The notes below the pieces were generated by a model. It saw only the letters and a list, made by a program, of their open reading frames with translations. It was not told the DNA's origin and searched no databases. This document shows positions 48,161-60,274 of a stretch of 64,000 nucleotides of DNA, in pieces (position 1 is the stretch's first letter; every line of letters begins with the position of its first letter). Source of the stretch: Dimorphilus gyrociliatus (lineage: Eukaryota > Annelida > Polychaeta > Dinophilidae); NCBI GenBank assembly GCA_904063045.1, contig CAJFCJ010000019.1, positions 558,001-622,000 of the forward strand, in the 5' to 3' direction. Made by a program: the position numbers and the translations under genes.

Positions 48161-49069
48161 TTTGCGAAAAAAATTAAGATCTCTTATATTTTAATTATTG
48201 ATATCTTCACGCTCCCTAATTCTCGAACTAAATGCCACATAGAATTTAATAAAAAGCAACAAATCTTAAAAAGCCTATATTACAAGACACTGCGTCTTTT
48301 AGAACTAAATTCGATTGTTAGAACACTAAAAAGTTTTTTATACATAATTAAATCATTCTTTTGTCATTTAATTTTTCTTTTATATTATCTCAAAGTTTTA
48401 AAATGAACATTTTAGATAGCTCTTAGCAGATGCTTTGTCATTGTACAAAAGCAAGCCTGTAAACTTCAAAGTTAAAAATGAGGACTTAATCTTTCTATAA
48501 TATTCCAACTGCCTACCAAAATGCACAGAATAATAACTATGTAAGTAGGAAATAATACTAGAAACTAAATATAATATTTTTGAGATCTAATTGCGTTTAA
48601 GAATAACCAGTTTTAAATATTAGAACCAGATTATTACATCACATGACTATTAAAAGTTTTCACGTGACCAAATGGTCATATTTTCAGTCTTTGAAAATTT
48701 CGCAAAAATTTCTTTTTGTTTAGGACTTCTTCTCCAATAAGGTATAGTTTATAACATTTAATGTGTTTTTTAGATGCGACAATTTTAAATTAGGTTGCTA
48801 AATTAATAATTATATATTTAAGATGTATATCCTAATTTAGAAATTGCCAAAGTTTTAAATTTCATTAATACTATTAGGTAATCAATAGATATAAGATCCC
48901 TAATTCTCTCATGTTTTTGAAAGAGATTCTATTTTTACTACTAGAGGAATGATAGTAACTGCAGACTGCAGCCAGAAATAGTGTACAGTTTGTGTAAACC
49001 GCTGTTATTGAGCCTAGATTCTTTAGTAGTCATCAGATGCCGTGATTAGTAAAAAAAAAAGAATAATAA
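48161..49069. other. Divergent promoter region, GH31 / progranulin
   Basis: 909 bp between divergent starts of two lysosome-related genes. AT-rich, no exon seen. CACGTGA near 48660 resembles an E-box, but one site is not enough to propose CLEAR-type regulation. Confidence 0.45.
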
Positions 49070-52000
49070 ATGTGTTTTAAGCAGATGAATCTCATCTTAT
49101 GGACGTTTGCCCTTTCGCAAGTCTTTTATCCTACATTCTCGAATCTTATCAAATGTCCTGCCGGAAAAACGGCATGTCCTGAGCAAGCTTCATGTTGCAA
49201 AGATTCTAATGGTCAATATACTAGATGTTGTCCATTTCTCCAGGTATGTATCAAATCATTATCTTGAAAATTTAATAACGATGCATTTAGATATATTTGT
49301 TTGTATAAGAACATTCTCCAAGTTCCTGGAAATAGATAACATTTTCCATGTCTAATATAATTTTTACGAAATACAATAACTAGGATTTTACGAAGAAAAA
49401 AAATTCTCAAACATTAATCTCAAGCATTCTATGACCTCAATCGTTTTTTTTTAGGGTGTTTGCTGTCAGAATGCATTTTGTTGCCCTAGTGGAGCGGAAT
49501 GTAGAAAGGATTTCTGTTACCTAACCTCTTTTCAACAAAAGATTCCCCTAAGAGAAACCATAGAATCTATAGTTGTCCTTCAGAATGAAAAAGATAAAGA
49601 TAATGAAGTAACGAATATTTCCGACGAAATTTGTCCGGACAATTCGACTTATTGTCCCGGTTCTGATACATGCTGCATCAGCTTTTTCGGATACGGTTGT
49701 TGCCCTCTGCCGAAGGTTGTTATTTTTTATTATTTTTATGCAATGTAAAAATGATCATCTAATGCATAATTCTTACGGAGCCTTAATTATAATGTAGGGT
49801 GTTTGCTGTTCTGATAGAAAAACTTGTTGCCCCCATGGAATGAAATGTTCGAAGGATGGATGTATATCGCCAGGTTTAGGTTTCGTATTTAATTCGCTTG
49901 CTTCGTCAGCTTATTTTATTATACTAACTGATATTTTAGACAAGGAAGCTTTTACTTTAAATAAAATTCCGATAAGAAAGGGTAGGATCTCAAGTGTGAT
50001 TTGCCCTGATGAAGAAACTAAGTGTCCCTCAGGTATCCTTGTCACATAGTGTTTTCAAAAAGTTTATACAGTCTTTCTTAATAGGACAAACATGCTGTCC
50101 TCTAAGAGGGGGAGGTTTTGGTTGTTGTCACTTTGCTCAAGCACAGTGCTGTAGTGACGGAGCTCATTGCTGTCCACACAATTTCAAATGCGATTTAAAG
50201 GTAGCAATACAATAAACAGAATGATTGCTATAAAAATGCTAAAATCCTAAACTGTTTACAGAGGGGTGCCTGTATACCATCATCTGATCAGCAACCTTCT
50301 TCGCCCTTATTACAAATAGACGGGAAATCAGAATGCTCTAAAGGTCAAACAATGTGCCGAACTTCTCAAGGAGAGAAGTGCTGCCCTCTATCGAATGCTG
50401 TTTGCTGTACGAACGGTAAAAACTGCTGTCCCAGTGGGTTTTCCTGTGATGAGTCGGGTTCTTGTTTGGATGACGGTTTAAGCCTTGGAAAAAAACACTA
50501 CCTGTTAGGAATATCGGAGAAACCTCCTCATTACTGCCCAGAAATATGGAAAAAAATGAAAATATGCTCTCCCACTCAAACCTGCTGCTTACATAAAGAT
50601 GGTTCTTATGCGTGTTGTGGTTTTAAGAATGCTATTTGTTGTCCAGACTATTTACATTGTTGCCCTCAAGGGCAAGTTTGCGACGCTAAGCAATTTAAAT
50701 GTAAAAGTAAAGATGGAGCAACTGCTTTATTGAGTTTACTTAAGAGCCCTTCATTGAAAGAAGAACCAAAGGAGGAGCCAAAAGAGGAGTCAAAAGAGGA
50801 GCCTGAAGCAGGTATGCTGATAACTTTTTTAATTATCATTCCTAATTAGTAAAAAAAAATTACAATATTATTAATTAAAGCACATAAAGAAATTTTTTTT
50901 GTCCCCTGCAGAGACTGCTCTTAAGTTTCAAAGTCAGATGAATAGGATGGTAATATGCCCAAATCCACAATATAAATGCCCACCAGACACGACCTGTTGT
51001 AGAACAATATCTGGAGACTATGGATGCTGTCCTTATAAATTTGCAGTTTGTTGCTCAGATAAAGAACATTGTTGTCCTCAGAATTACAGATGTGATTTAA
51101 GCAAGATGCAATGCATTCATCATAAATCAAATCATCAGTTGAAGATGAGAAGAATCGACGGTAAGGAGGATGAGGAGGTGAAATGCCAAAAAGGAGAAAC
51201 ATGTTGTAGAAAGGCAAACGGAAAAATCTCTAAATGTCCAATACCTAACGTAAGAATATTACGAGCTATTTGAAATATTTCCTTATATTTAAATTTATTA
51301 ATCTACTCTTTCTTCAGGCTGTATGCTGTCCGGACATCGGCTGTTGTCCCTCGTCCTTTAAGTGCGATAAGCAACTTTGTACAAAATTGATGCAATTTCC
51401 AGTGGCTATAGGCAAAAATATTCCTAGTAAACCAATACCTTTCGAAAGAGATCAAAGAACTGCTGTTCTATGCCCTGGCTGGAAACAATTTTGTTCTGAG
51501 GGGTCGACTTGCTGTCGCACCGAAAAGGATCAGTTCAGTTGTTGCCCATTGAAAAAGGTAAGTTTCAAGGATGATGGATATAAATAAAAAAAACTTATTA
51601 AATAGCTTTTTCCTTTTCTACATATTTTCAAATTATACTATGACCTACATAGGGGGTATGTTGCAAATGGGGACACTGTTGTCCTACCAACTCCACTTGT
51701 GTTGAAAAGGGATGCTCAAAAGAAAAACATGTTAAAGTTAAACGACCTTATAACTGGACTCCTTCACCACTCACTGACCCTCCTATTATCAAATGTCCAG
51801 ATAACAAGTCCGAATGTCCTCAGGGAGATACCTGTTGTCTCATTAGACCAAATGTTTACGGTTGTTGTAATGGAGTGGATGTGAGTATTATAGATAATAA
51901 TACATTACTGAATATCCATTTAAACGGACCACAAGGAATAAATTTAGAGATAGATGTAGTAATACTGACGCATTACAAGCGATATATTACTGCACCAAAA

Positions 52001-52489
52001 TGCTTGTTTTTTTTATCTAAAAACGCTTAACACTAATATTTTTACAGGCGGTTTGCTGCAAGGACAAGCTACGCTGCTGTCCGAAGGGAAATGTATGCAC
52101 AAACACATCTTGCGCAAAGCAAAAAGATAATATAGTTGATAAAATTGCCCACTTTCCATTGTATGAACCAAAGGAGTTAACTAATACGGCCTACTTTGAT
52201 GGTGCCATCAGACTCGCCTGCCCTAATAGCTATACTGTCTGCCGGGAACGCTACTGCTGTCCTTATGAGCAGGTTAGGTTCCATCAATTATTTTTTTTAC
52301 AGATCTCTTAATGAGTTAAAAGAAAATTTAATAATGCCATATCATTTTACACTTTTTTCTTAGGGAGTTTGCTGCGAAAATTCAACCTATTGTTGCCCGA
52401 ACCAAACAAGCTGTGATGTAGCGAATAAAACGTGTTTAACTACACCTAAAGAGATTACGTTACCCATTAAAAAATATCTAAACCCGTAA
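49070..52489 (+). CDS. GRN: Progranulin with ten granulin repeats
   Basis: Eleven exons: 49070..49243, 49455..49715, 49798..49873, 49940..50032, 50085..50200, 50262..50811, 50912..51249, 51318..51557, 51653..51880, 52048..52272, 52364..52489, giving 808 residues in phase. A signal peptide (LILWTFALSQVFYPTFS) precedes about ten cysteine-rich granulin modules of the type CP...CCxxxxGxxGCCPxxxxVCCxDxxHCCPxxxxC. Progranulin is a secreted growth factor and lysosomal chaperone cleaved into granulins. Repeats 4, 7 and 10 are incomplete, lacking one or more cysteine pairs. Repeats 1, 2 and 7-10 are split just before the (G/A)VCC half. A Lys/Glu-rich linker with KEEPKEEPKEESKEEP lies between repeats 5 and 6. 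The 66-bp segment 49874..49939 is open in frame and could be retained. Confidence 0.95.
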
Positions 52490-54385
52490 CACTAGTAAAG
52501 AAATTGTTTCTTTTTTTTAATTACCTATTTAAGCTCAAAGCTAATATAATAAACCATTTCCTAACAAAGAAAGAGTTTAGTTTGTTCCTCTACTTAATAT
52601 TGATTGTTGAAACGAGACAGAAAAACTTTATTATTGTGGTATATTTCTAGTTTTTCTCCAGCTTCGAGAGTTCCTACTCATACTTCAAAAGAGGCTTTTT
52701 ATAAATGATCTTATTTCAAAGATGCTGAAACTCATCTTCTAAAGATGCAGTTTACCCTAACTCATATTATACTACAGACTCTTGCTTTCAGATATTCGAC
52801 GTCTATTCTTAGTTAATAATTTAAAGTACAAATAGACTCTTCAAAAGAAGAATATACGTATAAATGTTTGTTTCTTTTTTTTTATTCCAATATAATATTA
52901 CAGAGCAGATCAATTATGAATATTAACTAACAGAATATATTTATAATTTATTCAATAAGTACACTTTTTTTGTTCTCCAAGTTTGTCTCTCTTTTTTATT
53001 CTTTCTTTAAACTAATCAACAACTAGTTTCCTTTCTCTATAGCTTTCTAATGTTCTTTATCTATTGATATATATATACAGTATATATATTTATAGAAATA
53101 TTTTTACTTATAAAGAATAAAGTACTTTCTCCTGTCTGTGTTTTTACTGATAAAAAGAGATCTTACCATCAATAATTGGAACCAAAAAACAAAAAATTAT
53201 CGATTGCGTCTATTTTTAGATCAATTTTTATTTAATTAAACCTTTTTGTATAGAACTTTTATAAAGTAGTATTTTATTGTTATATATACTTATTTTTATA
53301 CTCGAATTTCTAGGAATTCCATATTCCCCCCCCCCCGCCTTTCTATTCAGGACATTTAGATTTCCGGTTCAATTCGTAGCTAATTCTTACATGAAATATC
53401 ATGCTTTATATGAAAATCTTTGGCAATTTTTACTGGTGGTGGAATAGGTTTTATAGTATATTGTAGATATTTTGGCTATAAATGACAAAATCATTCGGAC
53501 AAACAAAACGAACGATAGTTATTTATAGTTCCAATTTTTTTTTATATAATATGGTCTCCAAGTAGAGATCATAATATTTCATAAGAATATTACATTTATC
53601 TCATAGAGTACAGTTTTCATTAAGTGCAACTAAGAGATTGGAGAACTTGTTAAAAAAATTTTTTTTTGTGCTATTCCAGAGTAAAAAGTAAAAAAAACGC
53701 TTTGACAAACCCGTCACAAGTAGGTTTTTATAGTCGTGATATATGCGTGGTTTGTGTTTGTGTATTTGTTTGTTTACTTGTCTACCAGTGTGTTTGTGAT
53801 AGTTTTACAACGTTTTTTCTCCTCCTTCATTGTCTACCTTAGGGAATGCTGAGTCATTTCACAGCTATTTTTATAATGAAATTCAACTCGGTGAAATTTA
53901 TTAGCTGGAGGACAGATTGAAGAAGCAGTGAAGCATTTATAGCAGCGTTTTAGCTATCTATACAAATCCACAAGAATTGTTGCTAAATTTGCTTCAAATT
54001 ATTACTGTATCTACAATACTGAAGTGAATAATGTGATAAGCTTAATTTGATTAAAAAGCTACTTTTAATATTTGTTATCTTGGGCTATACAAAGAATATA
54101 AGGCAGTATGATGTCTTGTTCTACATCTAGTACTGTAGGTTTTGAATGATGTAGGGTAATTAAGTTGAAGAACCTGATTATTATTTTTATCAATATATTA
54201 ATATCTCGCCAATTTGAACTTTGTCATCCTTATTGGATTGAAGTCTTCTACAAGTTACTTTGGTCTTTTGACATTTTAATTAATTTATCCGATAACTTAA
54301 AATCACGTGATTAAAATCTGATAAAATAATGTGACTCTATAACATTTATTCGATAAGGACACTTCAGGATTAAACACCGTTCAAA
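52490..54385. other. Intergenic, progranulin 3' flank to universal stress protein B
   Basis: 1.9 kb of AT-rich sequence with a poly-C run near 53328 and short TA arrays near 53070. No exon recognised. It contains the progranulin 3' UTR. Confidence 0.5.
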
Positions 54386-55082
54386 ATGAATGTAATAATT
54401 CCGGTTGACGGAAGCGAACGATCGGAATCAGCACTTGACTGTAAGTTTAATGAAATATTATATACAAAAAATGAGTAAAAATGGGTTGGGTCAATAAACA
54501 ATTATCTAAAAAGCAAAAAATCTATCATCATCATAGGGTACAAAACCCACGCACATATGGAAGCGAATACTGTATGGCTTATTCACTGTGCTAAAATGCC
54601 TTCGCTAGACGCTGGTGGCGGTAAGACGGCTTACCCGTGCTTGAAATAGCTTAATTACGTTAAAATATAACTTGTTGATAGGCGAAGTATTCTTAACGGC
54701 CGACATGTATAGTAATGCGCTTCTAAAGCTTAAAGCAGAAGTAAAGAAGTACGAGGAGAAGTGTACTGAATTGTTGAAATCCAAAGGGGTAAAGTTGAAA
54801 GTGGATCTTATTGGAATTCTTTTCAAAGTCTAAATACTATAAAAACAAAGCGATTAACTGGTTTTGTTTCAGATTAACGGTCGGGTAAAAACATTCTTTA
54901 ATTCACGAGTGGGCGAAGTGATTGTGGAAGCCGCCAAGGAATTGAATGCTGGTTTAATAATCGTATCTAGCAGGGGTCACGGGAGCGTTCGTAGAGCTGT
55001 TTTAGGATCTGTTTGCGATTATCTTATTCACGAAGCTCCTTGCAATGTTGCTGTCCATATGGTAAAGAGCAGGGCACAATAA
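54386..55082 (+). CDS. Universal stress protein (UspA domain), copy B
   Basis: Four exons: 54386..54440, 54537..54620, 54682..54788, 54873..55082, giving 151 residues. One UspA domain: NVIIPVDGSERSESALDWY, WLIHCAKMPS, GEVIVEAAKELNAGLIIVSS, then the nucleotide loop RGHGSVRRAVLGSVCDYLIH and PCNVAVHM. The first intron splits the conserved Trp codon exactly as in copy A at 39.2-39.8 kb. The phase-0 intron before the second half also corresponds; copy B has one extra intron in the variable loop. Cytosolic, probable ATP binder; function unknown in animals. Confidence 0.93.
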
Positions 55083-56870
55083 TTCGTCACTGAGTTTAAT
55101 GACTATTAAATATATATATACTAATATATATGTAATTTGTTATAAATACTATAGATTTAAATAGATACATTGATATTTTATGAAATTTCCTTTTCAATAA
55201 TCAACTCTATTCTAGACGCTATTGGTTTCTATAACAAATCGTAAGGAAATTAATAGTATCCTCTTATTTCAAGGTCGAGGTTACAGATGGCGTCGTAAAA
55301 ATTCCTAATTGGGTAGGTGTCGCTAAGGGAGAAGGATGAAAAGTGACAAAATTAGCCTCGTTTTTGCGGCGTTCGCTTTGCATATATTTTTTTTACGAGT
55401 ATAAGCATGAGTCGAATGCTTTTTTTCTTTACTTCCACGTTAATTGCAGTGGAAAATTTCTTCGCATCCCTTAATTGATTCGATTACGGACCGTCTCTAA
55501 CCGTATTTGCAAGAAAAAATTTTGGATCTAAACGGATCTAACTGATAATTGATAGCGTGCTGCCGCATCGTATATATATACTAATAAAAAAAACGTCGAC
55601 ATAAAAAATTTTCAGCCAATTAAAAAAAAAACCTGCGTTATTGAACGTGTGCGCTTCATCGATCCTCCTGCAAGATTGTTCGGGATTGTTCTGTTTGAAA
55701 TAGTAAAAGGAACTAGGCCTATTCCATCATATCCTTTACTCTCTTTTTTACCCTTTCTCTCAATATATCTCTCTATCTCTATCTCTCTTCGTCTCTTTTT
55801 ATACACAAACATACAGTATATACAGTGTACATATAGTGTTCAGTATATATATTAGTATATATATATATATATATATATATACTGTGTGTACATTATACAG
55901 TGTATATATTGGTATATATATATATATATATATATATATCTCGCTGTGTCCCTCTGCTTCTCTCGCTATCTGTCTTTATCTCCACTCTCATCTCTTGATA
56001 CTATCTTCATACTTTACAGCAATCATAGACATAAAAACTGCGATTCTGATAATCTCTTCTTATCATTATCATGGAAAAGAGGGAAAATTGCAAGTAGTTA
56101 GGGTGGTGATAGCCGTAAGTACTCATAACAATCACATTTAGACGAGTGACGCTAAGCGTCATGTGACGCTCAGTTCAAACGCAGAGACGCCCTTTTGCAG
56201 AAGCCGTCTAACGTCGTTCGACGTCGTTCTGTCCGTACTCAATTACGTCTATAAACTATACTTGAGAGGATATACAAACGAATCCGAATTGAGGATTATC
56301 GGCGTATTGGTTGCTTGTATAATATTTACAGGTATATTATTCATGACGCGATCCGATTAATTCTATATAAATAAGCGATTAGCGAGTTACTCGCTGAGAA
56401 TTAAATCTTCAAAATAAGAGAAAACGAGTATATCTTCTGATTATAGAATATGCTAAATCTATAACCAAAGCTTTTAAGCAACGAAATAAGTGACAAACAG
56501 TTAAAAACGATTTTATCGACGGCTTGAAAGAAGAAGAGAAAGGCCGGTCAACACGACATTCCGGCGCAATTCGAACGTGACCGCGAATATTTTACAGTTT
56601 TTTTTTTATCAATTCTCAGCGTCTACCACGAAATAAAACGTGCTATTAACGAGATGGAAGTTTTCTGTTAATAGACCACACCTTGAAATTGGAAGCCGAT
56701 CACGTGACTAGAGCCGAGAGCGCGCATTTTCTCCAATCCAATCAATCGTTGCCGCCGGCCAATTCGAACGCCTTGAGAAGCGCGCAGCTGCGAAAGTTCT
56801 ACTGTAAATCGATTTAGAAAAGTTTACGTTAGTCTCGCGTTCGGACAGATTCGACGAGAATGAAAAAGAA
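55083..56870. other. Intergenic, ENTREP-like upstream region
   Basis: 1.8 kb with two long TA arrays, short palindromic GTGACGCTAAGCGTCATGTGACGC near 56149-56170, and AGAGACGCC at 56183. GC content rises toward 56700-56870, which probably contains the promoter and 5' UTR. An ATG at 56860 opens a 12-codon uORF overlapping the main start out of frame. Confidence 0.45.
55811..55940. repeat. Paired (TA)n arrays with GTGTACATTATACA-type spacer
   Basis: Two TA arrays of about 13 units each (55855-55881 and 55913-55939), separated by a TGTGTACATTATACAG spacer and flanked by CAGTATATACAGTGTAC-like sequence. The whole unit is self-complementary. Confidence 0.85.
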
Positions 56871-59800
56871 ATGTGGATTATCACGATCGCCGTCATGATA
56901 CTCTCCGTCTTCCACCTGACGTTGGGTTTGGGCAGTGTTTGCGTAGGAATTATTGCAAGTATTCAAGGTGTTTATACCTTTTCAATTTTTCAATAATATT
57001 CTTTCTTTCTACTATAAATAAATAAGTGACTTCTAGTTATGAGTTCCTTTTATTGTAAAATAACAGCGGAAGTATGGTTGGCCCATACCGTTTCACCGAT
57101 TTGGAGCGGTTCTTTCGTAAGTAACGACTTTTTCTTTCTACAAGCCTATTTCACCCTAAATAGACTTCTAAAATAAGCCTAGATTTCTGTTATATACCCA
57201 TTATACAAGCAGAGAAAATGCTTTAGAATGTTACAAACGACGCTCACCGAATTAATTACAGACGAAAAAAGCAGGCGCGTTCGATAAAAGCGAACGAGAT
57301 TATTGCCAAGATGATAAAGCGCACGCAAAAAAAAAACTCTAATCGAATCTAGTTGAATAATCGAATCATATTTGATAACTGCTTAAAACTTACGTTAAAT
57401 GTCAGAGAGAGAATGAAATGAGAAGTCAAAAAAAAAACGAAAGAAAGAAATTCGATTTCCGACGGAGTGAAAAATGACGAGCGCCTACCAGCGTTCTGGG
57501 AGACGCCTGAACCCTGATGATCTCAGGCATCTCGCGGCGTCTCGTTAGCGTCTATGCTTCTGAAGACGTCAAGCAGGCATGATGCGTTTCGCATATTTGC
57601 GGTAAACGAAAGATAAGCAACTGCAACACTGAGCCTAAAGCGCGGTACGGATAATCAGCCTTTGCAGTAGCTTCGGGACAGCAATGCGATAATGAAAAGG
57701 AAGCGTAAAAAAGAATAAATCGATATGCATATTTTTCTTAGGTCGATGACAAAAAAGAAAGGAAAAAAAAAAAAAAAAGACAGAAAGAGACGAACGTCGT
57801 AAAGATTTGTAGTTTTACTGCTTTCGACCTATATATCAATTACATTAGCGCTGCGAGAAAGTAGTGCAAAGAGACGCGAGTGATGAGAGCTAAATACTGC
57901 AATTAACCCTAACGACGTTGTTGCTTTGAACAGTTTTCAATTTCGATTTCCTGTTTTTTAGTGGTGCTTTACCGGAATTCTAGGCTTCGCCTGCTGTAAA
58001 AGGAAGACTGCGTATGTGGTAAGTGCCTTAGTAATTTTTCCACTATCGATCAGATGGTTTCCGAAGCGTCCGCCGAATTCTTGCAAAGGACGTTGACGTA
58101 TGTTCTCGATAAATTTGCTCGAATCTCGGGGGCGTTTCGGCCGGAACAGTGTAATCTGGCGCCCACCGATAAATGAGCACTGTTGGGAGAGACGCCACTT
58201 CCCACCGGACGTGATGCGGCCAGTTAGGCGAGTGTTTAAACTGAAACGACTGAGTAATCGAATTAAATATCTCTGATTCTTACAACGTTTTCTTCCAGTA
58301 GAGACGCTCGACAACGCTGCAATCAAAGTCGGATTACGCGCTTACTAAACTAATAAACGCTTGCGTATGTAATTCGATAGAGCTTTTTCGCCCAAACGAC
58401 AAGCGTAGACAAACTATAAGTAAACAGGACGGTAGTCTGAACAGTGAATGATTTATCGATGTCCAGAATCGATTTGTACTCTTTTTTCTTGTTTTTATTT
58501 TAAACAGATCATGTGCTTTACGGCATTTTCGGTCGTCTCTCTTGTTGTTGCCATTGTATCCATCCAACTACTACGATTAGGCCTAGTCAATCAGACTACG
58601 GACGGTAACGTCTATGCGAAACCAACTAAGGACGCCCTCATCATAGTGGCCTTAGGCCTAGCTGGCTCCGAAAGTCTGATTTGTTTAATAACTGCATTCG
58701 TCAGTTGCCGATTGGCTAGGGCAGCGAAGAAAGAAATTTATAGAAGACGAGAAGGAACATTCCATGTTCAGGTAGTAGGCGATAAGGATATAGTTGTTGT
58801 TAATAAGAAGGAGAAGAAAAAGATTGCCCTGCTAGGCACAAGTAGTGGGGGTCAAAACGGTGTTGAAAACCTCGTCGGGGGCCGAGTCCAGAAAACAACT
58901 GTTTTATGAGAGTTTATAGGCTTTTAACTTCGACCGCCGTCTCCTTTCAAGACGCCTAATTAGCTAGAAATCCTTTTATAAGTGCGTCATTGAAAAACTC
59001 TATAACAAACTATTCAAGCACGTTTCTATAATAAGTACGTTCCACTCTCTGCTATTATCATGATTTATACGACAAACAACGTCGTAGCTTTCTATATTGC
59101 TCTCTTTGCATGATCACGATCGTCGTTTATCTACTTTATACTGTACATGTGAATTTATCCATAAAATGTAAACTATATCTTTTATGTGTACATGTAATTT
59201 TAGTATTTTGCATGTTTTGTTACCATCTTTTGCGAAGAAAAACAAAAAACAGGGAAAAAAAACAAAGACCGTAGATATATCGACAAAGTGCAAATACCTA
59301 GAAAATACAACGCCCTGTAATAATAGGCCTACATCGAGCAGACGCATGTTTTCTCCAACGATTCTCTATACATCTTCTCGGTTTGTATCAAATTTCTTTC
59401 GCGTGCAATCGAAGAGCGTCTATAAAATATCGAGGTAATATATTGAAACTTTTAACACACCGTTTTCAGGAAAACGGAATCAAATTGTTCAAAGATCTAT
59501 TCAAGCGGAAAAAATCGAAACGAAACGGAAAGGTTGCTGATAGAGCCGATATCGAAATCCGGGTATTAGACGAAGAGGGTCACGCAATCAAGACTGAAGG
59601 TCCCGAAGGAAGTGAGAATTATCAATTTCCTTTATTGGTTATACCTAAGGAAGATGTTCAGCGCCCTCACTATTTGGATTATGATGAAGATCTGACGTTA
59701 GAAGAGGAAATCACGTCGAACCTATTTCGCGTCAAATCTACTCGCGGATGTTCACTATCGCTAGAAAATAACAACGCTTCAAAACCGATCGAAACGTCTT

Positions 59801-60225
59801 CGTTACAGGATTACAATCATATAGTTGAGACGATGAAGGCGGTTATTCAGGGCGAAATGGAAAAACAAGAAAATAGAGTCGATCGGATTAAACAAGAGGA
59901 ATTATCGCCTACTAACGTAACTACTATAGCCGAAATTCATCGAACGTATGATACGGCTAAATCATCCGCTCCGCCATCGCCTACTCTATCTTTAGACGCC
60001 ACCCTGAAAAAAGCCAGCTGTTGCGAAAGAAAATTATGCAACAGGGTAAAATACAAAATCCGTATAAGCAAGATTAAAGGGTGGGATAATGAAAGAAAAA
60101 AATCGAAGCAGACGAGACCATCTTCCTGCAGAAGACGGTACTCAAAAAGAATTATCCAACAAACGTCAGATGATGACAAACAGACCGTTCACTTTTCTAA
60201 TTCTTTAAAAGTCAGTCAAGTATGA
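56871..60225 (+). CDS. Four-transmembrane protein, ENTREP/FAM189-like, with alternative cytoplasmic tails
   Basis: Exons 56871..56967, 57067..57116, 57962..58018, then 58508 onward. Form A reads through to a stop at 58909. Form B uses the donor at 58771/58772 and joins 59470..60225, giving 407 residues. Both are in phase. TM1: MWIITIAVMILSVFH. A loop VSPIWSGSFWCFTGILGFA leads into TM2; TM3 is near VVSLVVAIVSIQLL, TM4 near GLAGSESLICLITAF, followed by RLARAAKKEIYRRREG. SPIWSG and the RLA-x-RR-RE end of TM4 resemble ENTREP (FAM189) membrane proteins that recruit Nedd4-type ubiquitin ligases. Tail B is long and basic/acidic with SSAPPSPTLSLDA and CCERKLCNRVKYK; I see no PPxY motif. Form A adds a short Lys-rich tail ending GRVQKTTVL. 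Intron 3 has AGAGACGC motifs. The family call is by eye. Confidence 0.72.
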
Positions 60226-60274
60226 AAAGAGAAAGGCAGAGAAATCTTATCGTCAATATACAATAACGACGCCA

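Noticed and set aside
48655-48670. CLEAR-type (TFEB) element between GH31 and progranulin
   Set aside because: Only one CACGTGA is visible, without the full GTCACGTGAC context. It is not enough to claim lysosomal co-regulation.
49107-49355. 82-codon frame overlapping progranulin exon 1
   Set aside because: Shifted-frame shadow of the granulin exon with no cysteine pattern.
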